Source: an uncultured Bacilli bacterium (GTDB lineage: Bacteria; Bacillota_I; Bacilli_A; RF39; UBA660). Taken from it: a stretch of DNA of 13,295 bases. The position numbers and the translations under genes are program-made. Where the stretch lies: assembly GCA_934162325.1 (NCBI GenBank), contig CAKPIH010000035.1, positions 1 through 13,295 of the forward strand. Reading direction: 5' to 3'. The notes under the pieces are model-generated. The model was given only the letters and a program-made list of their open reading frames with translations, did no database searches and had not been told where the DNA came from. Of this stretch, positions 1-6,168 are shown piece by piece; within the stretch, counting starts at the first letter, position 1, and each line of letters starts with the position of its first letter.

Positions 1-400
1 ATAATTTTCCTTTTTTATACATTTGACGTTGATTGATTAACCATATTCCTAAACTATAACCATTTTCGTCTTCATCTGTTCCATTTAATGTTTTAAATCT
101 AGAAGGTATCTCAAGATTACCATAGTTTTTAAAATAAGTTTCTGCAAGTAGATACATCTTAGTCCAACCAATAATATTAAGAACATTTCCAAATCGCATT
201 CTTATTTTTTCTAATAACTCTATTTTTTCTTTAGATAGTTTTTCTTTTTTATATGCTTGTCGTTGATTGGTTAGCCATTTTCCTAATTTATAACCATTTT
301 CGTCATAATCTATTCCATTTAGTGTTTTAAAATTTTGCTTTATTTCAAGATTACCATATTCTTTAAAATATATTTTAGCAAGTGAATAATTTAATTCCCA
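1..400 (-). repeat. HA repeats of paralogue 1 (two visible)
   Basis: Repeat 1 covers 400-167 (78 codons) and repeat 2 runs from 166 off the left edge. Repeat 1 begins like repeat 1 of the other copy (WELNYSLAK) but continues like its repeat 4 (KLGKWLTNQRQ, GNVLNIIG). Repeat 2 begins like repeat 5 (WTKMYLLAETYFKNYG) and continues like repeats 6/8 (PSRFKTLNGTDED). The array is therefore a recombinant of the paralogue's units rather than a colinear copy. Confidence 0.9.
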
Positions 401-1834
401 TGTATTAGGCCTTAATCTATCCCTAACATATCTTAATACTTCAAATAAATCTCTATTTTCTACCATTATATCGAAATTTAAATTTCTTATCTTTATTTCT
501 CTTTTATTGTGACCTAAGGATTTTTGTATTTCTTTTACTCTATCTTTTAGATTATTTTCTAATTCTTCTATATATTCAATATTATTAGTTAAATCTATTA
601 TAACTGGTGACAACAGTCTTTCTATTATTTCATCTTTAGTCATATTTGATGTTACTTGGGTATTTTGTTTTTTAGCTATTTCTAATAATTCACTTCTAGA
701 TAGATTTTGATATTCTTCATATTTTTCTTTAGTGTTTTCTTTTACTGAAAGAGCTCTACCTATTTGTTCAAAGAAGACAATATCTGATGATGTTGATCTG
801 CCTAATATGACACCATCTACTCCTGGTGCATGAACGCCTTCGTTATACTGATTTATAGCAAACATTATTCTTAATTTATGTTTGGTACTGTTACCATCTA
901 GATCTAAATCATTATAAAAGGCATCTCTATTCTTTTCACCTTGTACCTTCTCTTTACTCGTTGTTTTATATAATTCAACATCATAATCACTAAACCATTC
1001 TCTTACTTCATTCATAATTGTATCAATATCATTTCTATTTTCTTCAGATAAAGGTGGACAAAAGTAAATATATTTACCATTTGGTTTAATATTTTTTCTT
1101 ACCATTTCTTTAATACCAGGTGCTTTAGTTATTTGTCTCTTAGCGTCTTCAATTAATTTCTTGCATTCTAAATAATCTTTCTTAGATAATTTAGGATTAT
1201 TTAAATTTTTTTCTAGTTCTTCAGCAAAAGATTCTAGATTAATATAGGCTGCTTTATATATTGGTTTAGGGAGTACACCATCAATCATAGCATCACATAA
1301 GTCATAATAACTAACTACTTTACCAGAAAATAATTCATCTGTTGCAGGGTTTGTCATATCTCTTTCATAGGCTGTTGCTCTATCTCTTACTGTATAAGCA
1401 GTCATACCGAATAATAACATATCTGGGTGAGTTTCTACTATATCAGTTATTCTCTTACCCCATACTGGTGCACCAAGATGATGAAGTTCATCTGTTACTA
1501 ATAAATCAATATTTAATTCGGATAATTCTTCTCTAGATAAATTAATTAGACTTTGATAAGTTCTAAATTCTAAGTTAGGAAAATCTTTTTCTATACTTAA
1601 ATTGTTTTTACTTATTATTTCTTTAAGATGTTCTATAATAGCATTAGATGGTACAATATATAACGCTTTTTTATCTTTATATTTAAATAGTAAATTTAAT
1701 GCTACATAAGACTTACCTGTACCAGTAGCTTGCACAATTGCTACCCTTTTTTCATCTTTGTTAAAAGCATCAATTACTTTATTAGATGTCTCTTCATTAT
1801 GTTCGTATAAATTTAGTTTATTATTATTATTCAT
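1..1834 (-). CDS. SF2 helicase with HA repeats, paralogue 1 (3' end outside window)
   Basis: Open frame from ATG at 1834 running off the left edge; 611 complete codons are visible. The helicase core is nearly the same as that of the complete paralogue at 2067-5600: Walker A ATGTGKS, Walker B DELHH, motif III GMTAY, and a C-terminal RecA-like half with EQIGRALS. The distance from start codon to the first HA repeat is 478 codons here and 477 there, the difference being one extra Asn after the initiator Met, so no net frameshift is present. One and most of a second HA repeat (W...GNLEI...FKTLNG...LGxW...QR) follow before the edge. The start is supported by GGTGAT upstream and by the paralogue's equivalent start. 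The upstream 73-residue ORF stops one base before this ATG, implying translational coupling. The family is a predicted ATP-dependent nucleic-acid helicase/translocase; the biological role is unknown. Certain as a helicase, incomplete as a gene. Confidence 0.9.
   Translation of the reverse strand, partial: MNNNNKLNLYEHNEETSNKVIDAFNKDEKRVAIVQATGTGKSYVALNLLFKYKDKKALYIVPSNAIIEHLKEIISKNNLSIEKDFPNLEFRTYQSLINLSREELSELNIDLLVTDELHHLGAPVWGKRITDIVETHPDMLLFGMTAYTVRDRATAYERDMTNPATDELFSGKVVSYYDLCDAMIDGVLPKPIYKAAYINLESFAEELEKNLNNPKLSKKDYLECKKLIEDAKRQITKAPGIKEMVRKNIKPNGKYIYFCPPLSEENRNDIDTIMNEVREWFSDYDVELYKTTSKEKVQGEKNRDAFYNDLDLDGNSTKHKLRIMFAINQYNEGVHAPGVDGVILGRSTSSDIVFFEQIGRALSVKENTKEKYEEYQNLSRSELLEIAKKQNTQVTSNMTKDEIIERLLSPVIIDLTNNIEYIEELENNLKDRVKEIQKSLGHNKREIKIRNLNFDIMVENRDLFEVLRYVRDRLRPNTWELNYSLAKIYFKEYGNLEIKQNFKTLNGIDYDENGYKLGKWLTNQRQAYKKEKLSKEKIELLEKIRMRFGNVLNIIGWTKMYLLAETYFKNYGNLEIPSRFKTLNGTDEDENGYSLGIWLINQRQMYKKGKL
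107..356. repeat. 250-bp near-perfect duplicate of 3174-3423
   Basis: Positions 107-300 are identical to 3174-3367. After one C/T mismatch at 301/3368 the identity continues to 356/3423. The segment spans the boundary between HA repeats 1 and 2 of paralogue 1 and between repeats 4 and 5 of paralogue 2. It is offset from the colinear alignment of the two genes: 3067 bp apart here, against 3769 bp for the helicase cores, a difference of 702 bp or exactly three 234-bp repeats. This points to recent recombination or gene conversion out of register. Confidence 0.92.
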
Positions 1835-1835
1835 T

Positions 1836-2057
1836 CTAATCACCATCATTTAATATTATACTATATTCTTCATCTTCTTCAATAACTATTACTTCGTCTT
1901 CCCTATGAATATCGATGTTATATTCATCTTGTTCTTCAATTATAGTTATTTCTTTATCTAAATCATAGACATATACTTTGAATCCTATTTTATCATTTTT
2001 TAGTATATCTACACATTCTGGTATAAATACTTCTTTTACTATTCCTAAATATTCCAT
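1836..2057 (-). CDS. Small, highly acidic hypothetical protein between the two helicases
   Basis: A 73-residue ORF with ATG at 2057 and TAG at 1838-1836. Its ribosome binding site AGGAGG overlaps the TAG stop of the upstream helicase (TAGGAGG) with good spacing, and its own stop lies one base before the next helicase start, so the three genes are tightly coupled in one operon. About 23 of 73 residues are Asp or Glu against 6 Lys/Arg. Hydrophobic and charged residues alternate (FKVYVYDLD, ITIIEEQDE, VIVIEEDEEYSII), suggesting a small beta-rich fold. No signal peptide or membrane segment is seen. I recognise no family. By inference it could be an accessory or inhibitory partner of the helicases, possibly a nucleic-acid mimic because of its charge, but nothing in the sequence proves that. 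Both flanks and the strong ribosome binding site support a real gene. Confidence 0.75.
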   Translation of the reverse strand: MEYLGIVKEVFIPECVDILKNDKIGFKVYVYDLDKEITIIEEQDEYNIDIHREDEVIVIEEDEEYSIILNDGD

Positions 2058-2066
2058 ATAAACCTC

Positions 2067-5000
2067 CTACTTTTCCTTTTCTTTCTTTTTATACTTTTCT
2101 ATTAATTCTTCTAGTGATACTCCATAAGTAACTTGCATATTAGTATTACTCATATTATATATAGGATTTAATTTACCATCAATTATTATATCTATATTGT
2201 TATCTAATAAATACATTGTCTTAACATACAACTCATTATAAGATATATTTTCTACCTCATCATATGGTATTAAATATTCATTACATAATTCTTGTTTTTT
2301 ATCTTTTCTTTTTCTTATTTCCCATATCATCCCTATTTGATCCAATAGTTCTTTTCTTTCTGGTGATAATTTTCCTTTTTTATACATTTTACGTTGCCAA
2401 CTTTGCCATTGTCCTAAATTATAACCATTTTCATCTTCATCTGTTCCATTTAGTGTTTTAAATCTAGAAGGTATCTCAAGATTACCATATTCTTTAAAAT
2501 ATAATTCTGCAAGCATATACATTTGATTCCATACTTCATCATTATCTCTAGTCTCAAAACGCATTCCTATTTGTTTTAATAATTCTATTCTTTCTTTTGA
2601 TAATTTTCCCTTTTTATACATTTGACGTTGATTGATTAACCATATTCCAAAATTATAACCATTTTCGTCATAATCTATCCCATTTAATGTTTTAAAATTT
2701 TGCTTTATTTCAAGACTACCATATTTTTTAAAATAGATTTCTGCAAGCATATACATTTCAGCCCAATCAACAATATTATGAACAATTTCAAAACGCATTC
2801 CTATTTGTTTTAATAATTCTATTCTTTCTTTTGATAATTTTCCTTTTTTATACATTTGACGTTGATTGATTAACCATATTCCTAAACTATAACCATTTTC
2901 GTCTTCATCTGTTCCATTTAGTGTTTTAAATTTAGAAGGTATCTCAAGATTACCATATTCTTTAAAATATGTTTCTGCTAAAGTATACATTTGAGTCCAT
3001 ACTTCATCATTATCTTTAGTCTCAAAACGCATTCCTATCTTTTCTAATAATTCTATTCTATCCTTAGATAATTTACATTTTTTATATGCTTGACGTTGAT
3101 TGATTAACCATATTCCAAAATTATAACCATTTTCGTCATAATCTATTCCATTTAGCGTTTTAAATTTTTTTGATATCTCAAGATTACCATAGTTTTTAAA
3201 ATAAGTTTCTGCAAGTAGATACATCTTAGTCCAACCAATAATATTAAGAACATTTCCAAATCGCATTCTTATTTTTTCTAATAACTCTATTTTTTCTTTA
3301 GATAGTTTTTCTTTTTTATATGCTTGTCGTTGATTGGTTAGCCATTTTCCTAATTTATAACCATTTTTGTCATAATCTATTCCATTTAGTGTTTTAAAAT
3401 TTTGCTTTATTTCAAGATTACCAAACTTTTTAAAATACATTTCTGCTAAAGTATACATTTGATTCCATACTTCATCATTATCTCTAGTCTCAAAACGCAT
3501 TCCTATCTTTTCTAATAATTCTATTCTTTCTTTTGGTAATTTTCCTTTCTTATATGCTTGACGTTGCCTATTAATCCATGTTCCTAAATTATAACCATTT
3601 TCATCATAATCTATTCCATTTAGTGTTTTAAATTTTTGCGGTATCTCGAGATCATCATATTTTTCAAAATAGATTTCTGCAAGCATATACGCTTCATTCC
3701 AATCAATAATATTTAAAACATTTTCAAAACGCATTCCTATTTGTTTTGATAATTCTATTCTTTCTTTTGGTAATTTTCCTTTCTTATACGCCTTGCGTTG
3801 AGTGATTAACCATATTCCTAAACTATAACCATTTTTATCTTCATCTGTTCCATTTAGTGTTTTAAATTTTCTTGATATCTCAAGATTACCATACTTTTTA
3901 AAATACATTTCTGCTAAAGTATACATTTGATTCCATACTTCATCATTATCTCTAGTCTCAAAACGCATTCCTATCTTTTCTAATAATTCTGCTCTATCCT
4001 TAGATAATTTACATTTTTTATATGCTTGACGTTGATTATTCATCCATATTCCTAAATTATAGCCTTTTTCATCATAATCTATTCCATTTAGTGTTTTAAA
4101 ATTTTGCTTTATTTCAAGATTACCATTTTTTTCAAAATATGCTTTGGCAAGCGAATAATTTAATTCCCAGGTATCTGGTCTTAATCTATCTCTAACATAT
4201 CTTAATATTTCAAATAGGTCTCTATTTTCTACCATTATATCAAAATTTAAGTCTCTTATCTTTATTTCTCTTTTGTTATGACCCGATGATTTTTGTATTT
4301 CTTTTACTCTATCTTTTAGATTATTTTCTAATTCTTCTATATATTCGATGTTATTGGTTAAGTCTATTATAACTGGTGATAATAGGTGTTCTATTAATTC
4401 GTCTTTAGTCATGTTTGATATTACTTCAGTATTTTGCTTTTTAGCTATTTCTAGTAATTCATTTCTGGATAGATTTTGATATTCTTCGTATCTTTCTTTA
4501 GTGTTTTCTTTTACTGAAAGGGCTCTACCTATTTGCTCAAAAAAGACAATATCTGAAGATGTTGATCTACCTAGTATGACACCATCTACTCCTGGTGCAT
4601 GAACACCTTCATTATATTGATTTATAGCGAACATTATTCTTAACCTATGTTTGGTACTGTTGCCATCTAAATCTAAATCATTATAAAAGGCATCTCTATT
4701 TTGCTTACCTTGTTCTTGGTCTTTACTTGTTGTTTTATAGAATTCAACATCATAATCACTAAACCATTCTCTTACTTCATTCATAATTGTATCAATATCA
4801 TTTCTATTTTCTTCAGATAAAGGTGGACAAAAGTAAATATATTTACCATTTGGTTTAATGTTTTTTCTTACCATTTCTTTGATTCCTGGTACTTTAGTTA
4901 TTTGTCTCTTAGCGTCTTCGATTAATTTCTTACATTCTAAATAATCTTTCTTAGATAATTTAGGATTATTTAAATATTTTTCTAGTTCTTCAGCAAAAGA

Positions 5001-5600
5001 TTCTAGATTAATATAGGCTGCTTTATATATTGGTTTAGGTAGTACACCATCAATCATAGCATCACATAAGTCATAATAACTAACTACTTTACCAGAAAAT
5101 AACTCATCAGTTTCAGGATTAGTCATATCTCTTTCATAAGATGTTGATCTATCTCTTACTGCATAAGCAGTCATACCAAATAATAACATATCATGGTGAG
5201 TTTCTACTATATCAGTTATTCTTTTACCCCATACTGGTGCACCAAGATGATGAAGTTCATCTGTTACTAATAGATCGATATCTAATTTAGATAATTCTTC
5301 TCTAGATAAATTAATTAGACTTTGATAAGTTCTAAATTCTAAGTTAGGAAAGTCTTTTTCTATACTTAAATTATTTTTACTTATTATTTCTTTAAGATGT
5401 TCTATAATAGCATTGGATGGTACAATGTATAGTGCTTTTTTATCTTTGTATTTAAGTAGTAAATTTAATGCTACATAAGATTTACCTGTACCTGTTGCTT
5501 GGACGATTGCTACTCTTTTCTCATCTTTATTAAAGGCATCCAATATTTTACTAGAAGTCTCTTCATTATGATCATATAAATTTATTTTATTATTATTCAT
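2067..5600 (-). CDS. SF2 helicase with eight HA repeats, paralogue 2 (complete)
   Basis: A 1177-residue predicted ATP-dependent DEAD/DEAH-type helicase. Residues counted from ATG 5600: Walker A ATGTGKS (35-41), motif Ia around ALYIVPS, Walker B DELHH (114-118), motif III GMTAY (142-146), a second RecA-like half with YIYFCPP, NQYNEGVHAPGVDGVI (motif V, about 327-342) and EQIGRALS (motif VI, 355-362). A short segment at about 377-406 resembles SAP/Rho-N-like nucleic-acid-binding motifs. From residue 478 come eight 78-residue helicase-associated repeats, then a tail of about 80 residues ending in KKKEKEK. A GTG at 5612 is in frame, but ATG 5600 is preferred: GGTGAT lies just before it and paralogue 1 starts at the same place. 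It is first gene of the operon, with its own promoter at 5631-5659. No nuclease or methyltransferase domain is visible. Function beyond helicase/translocase is unknown; a mobile-element or defence role is inference. Confidence 0.93.
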   Translation of the reverse strand: MNNNKINLYDHNEETSSKILDAFNKDEKRVAIVQATGTGKSYVALNLLLKYKDKKALYIVPSNAIIEHLKEIISKNNLSIEKDFPNLEFRTYQSLINLSREELSKLDIDLLVTDELHHLGAPVWGKRITDIVETHHDMLLFGMTAYAVRDRSTSYERDMTNPETDELFSGKVVSYYDLCDAMIDGVLPKPIYKAAYINLESFAEELEKYLNNPKLSKKDYLECKKLIEDAKRQITKVPGIKEMVRKNIKPNGKYIYFCPPLSEENRNDIDTIMNEVREWFSDYDVEFYKTTSKDQEQGKQNRDAFYNDLDLDGNSTKHRLRIMFAINQYNEGVHAPGVDGVILGRSTSSDIVFFEQIGRALSVKENTKERYEEYQNLSRNELLEIAKKQNTEVISNMTKDELIEHLLSPVIIDLTNNIEYIEELENNLKDRVKEIQKSSGHNKREIKIRDLNFDIMVENRDLFEILRYVRDRLRPDTWELNYSLAKAYFEKNGNLEIKQNFKTLNGIDYDEKGYNLGIWMNNQRQAYKKCKLSKDRAELLEKIGMRFETRDNDEVWNQMYTLAEMYFKKYGNLEISRKFKTLNGTDEDKNGYSLGIWLITQRKAYKKGKLPKERIELSKQIGMRFENVLNIIDWNEAYMLAEIYFEKYDDLEIPQKFKTLNGIDYDENGYNLGTWINRQRQAYKKGKLPKERIELLEKIGMRFETRDNDEVWNQMYTLAEMYFKKFGNLEIKQNFKTLNGIDYDKNGYKLGKWLTNQRQAYKKEKLSKEKIELLEKIRMRFGNVLNIIGWTKMYLLAETYFKNYGNLEISKKFKTLNGIDYDENGYNFGIWLINQRQAYKKCKLSKDRIELLEKIGMRFETKDNDEVWTQMYTLAETYFKEYGNLEIPSKFKTLNGTDEDENGYSLGIWLINQRQMYKKGKLSKERIELLKQIGMRFEIVHNIVDWAEMYMLAEIYFKKYGSLEIKQNFKTLNGIDYDENGYNFGIWLINQRQMYKKGKLSKERIELLKQIGMRFETRDNDEVWNQMYMLAELYFKEYGNLEIPSRFKTLNGTDEDENGYNLGQWQSWQRKMYKKGKLSPERKELLDQIGMIWEIRKRKDKKQELCNEYLIPYDEVENISYNELYVKTMYLLDNNIDIIIDGKLNPIYNMSNTNMQVTYGVSLEELIEKYKKKEKEK
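2319..4169 (-). repeat. Array of eight 234-bp HA repeats with 468-bp higher-order period
   Basis: Repeat units start at the conserved Trp codons at 4169, 3935, 3701, 3467, 3233, 2999, 2765 and 2531, exactly 234 bp apart. Each unit reads W..(M/L)Y.LAE.YF...GNLEI...FKTLNG.D.D..GY.LG.W...QR..YKK.KL...R.EL...IGMRF, the HA-domain pattern (Pfam PF03457 type). The inter-repeat linkers alternate: ETRDNDEV or ETKDNDEV after units 1, 3, 5 and 7, and NVLNII or IVHNIV types after units 2, 4 and 6. The true period is therefore two units (156 residues, 468 bp). Unit 8 ends in IGMIWE, closer to the canonical family ending. Confidence 0.93.
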
Positions 5601-5630
5601 AGTTATCACCACTTCTTTATTGCCACTACT

Positions 5631-5659
5631 ATTCTATCATTTTATGGCTTATTTTACAA
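5631..5659 (-). promoter_or_regulatory. Sigma-A-type promoter of the helicase operon
   Basis: On the minus strand, TTGTAA (5659-5654), a 17-nt spacer and TAGAAT (5636-5631) lie about 30 nt upstream of the ATG at 5600. This fits a housekeeping promoter giving a leader of about 25 nt. Confidence 0.6.
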
Positions 5660-5676
5660 TAGTTTACAAGATTTTA

Positions 5677-5738
5677 TTTTTGAAACTATAGGTTCAAAAA
5701 TACCACGGAAAATTTAAGTTTACTTAAAGCCCGCGTGG
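5677..5738. repeat. Two adjacent inverted repeats, one GC-rich, of unknown role
   Basis: 5677-5700 is TTTTTGAAAC-TATA-GGTTCAAAAA, a 10-bp inverted repeat with one mismatch. 5703-5738 is a nested stem: CCACG (5703-5707) pairs with CGTGG (5734-5738), enclosing TTTAAG-TTTA-CTTAAA (5713-5728). The pair lies between the terminator of the 105-residue gene and the helicase promoter, so it should not be part of either main transcript. It could be a back-up terminator, a protein-binding site or a recombination scar. The CCCGCG tract is unusual for this AT-rich region. Confidence 0.55.
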
Positions 5739-5780
5739 AAAAGAAAAAAAGAAATATTTATTTATTAATATAAATATCTC
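5739..5780 (-). terminator. Rho-independent terminator of the 105-residue gene
   Basis: The minus strand reads an 11-bp AT-rich stem (5780-5770 pairing with 5761-5751, one G-U pair) with an 8-nt loop, then TTTTTTTCTTTT. The TAA stop (5760-5758) lies inside the 3' arm. Confidence 0.6.
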
Positions 5781-6075
5781 TAATAGTATTTATAGGTATA
5801 TATTCATTATCCATAGTAATTAAATTATTCTTATTCTTACCAATAATTCTCTTAATAACTTTATTGTTATCAGTTACTATTACAACATCTATTTTATAGA
5901 TATAATTAGGAGAATTAAAAATATTAACAATCTTCTGTTCTACAGTTAAATTATTTCTATTATTAATAAAACTATTAGTATATATATTATTACTATCTAA
6001 AGTAGAAAATACCCTTTCATTGTTATTTAAATCTTTATCTATCTTATTATGATACATTCTAGGTAGTTCACTCAA
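5758..6075 (-). CDS. Hypothetical protein, possible small beta-barrel C-terminus
   Basis: A 105-residue ORF, Asn-rich in its first half. The start is TTG at 6075, chosen because AGAGGTGA lies 6 nt upstream; the first internal ATG (residue 7) has no comparable site. The N-terminal 50 residues look disordered (NNNERV, NSFINNRNN). Residues of about 58-105 (YKIDVVIVTDNNKVIKRIIGK...LITMDNEYIPINTIRDIYI) read as alternating beta strands and turns, loosely like small Sm/SH3-type barrels seen in some Bacilli coat-associated proteins; that resemblance is weak and by eye only. No signal peptide or membrane helix is seen. The gene is divergent from the SEDS gene and ends in its own terminator. It is preceded by TATAAT only 19 nt from the start. 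Probably a real lineage-specific protein; function unknown. Confidence 0.7.
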   Translation of the reverse strand: MSELPRMYHNKIDKDLNNNERVFSTLDSNNIYTNSFINNRNNLTVEQKIVNIFNSPNYIYKIDVVIVTDNNKVIKRIIGKNKNNLITMDNEYIPINTIRDIYINK

Positions 6076-6094
6076 TTTATATCACCTCTATTAG

Positions 6095-6152
6095 ATTATA
6101 TGAAAATATCTTTATTTATATTTATTATTTTTAATATTTGTGGTATTATAAT
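6095..6152. promoter_or_regulatory. Divergent promoter region (105-residue gene / SEDS gene)
   Basis: The minus-strand TATAAT at 6100-6095 serves the 105-residue gene; the plus-strand TATAAT at 6147-6152 serves the SEDS gene. No convincing -35 hexamer is seen for either. The DNA between is nearly pure A/T, so the hexamers could be chance matches, but both sit just upstream of a ribosome binding site. The plus -10 lies inside the upstream in-frame extension of the SEDS ORF, which argues for the later start at 6169. Confidence 0.45.
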
Positions 6153-6168
6153 TAAGAGAGTGATAAAA

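Noticed and set aside
1342..1536. Plus-strand ORF of 64 codons
   Set aside because: It lies antisense inside helicase paralogue 1, is Leu/Tyr-rich low-complexity, and has no ribosome binding site.
1..1834. Paralogue 1 as a pseudogene
   Set aside because: Codon distance from start to first HA repeat matches the complete copy apart from one Asn codon, and motifs are intact; it is cut only by the window edge.
2264..2461. Plus-strand hydrophobic ORF of 65 codons resembling a membrane peptide
   Set aside because: Antisense to the last HA repeat and tail of paralogue 2; the hydrophobicity comes from reading Lys/Glu-rich codons on the opposite strand.
2319..4169. CRISPR-like array because of regular DNA repeats
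   Set aside because: The 234-bp period is in frame, fully coding and follows the HA protein-domain pattern; there are no short repeats with unique spacers.
6100..6168. Longer SEDS protein starting at ATG 6100
   Set aside because: The extension contains the TATAAT -10 and lacks a ribosome binding site; ATG 6169 has GAGAGTGAT and gives the usual length.
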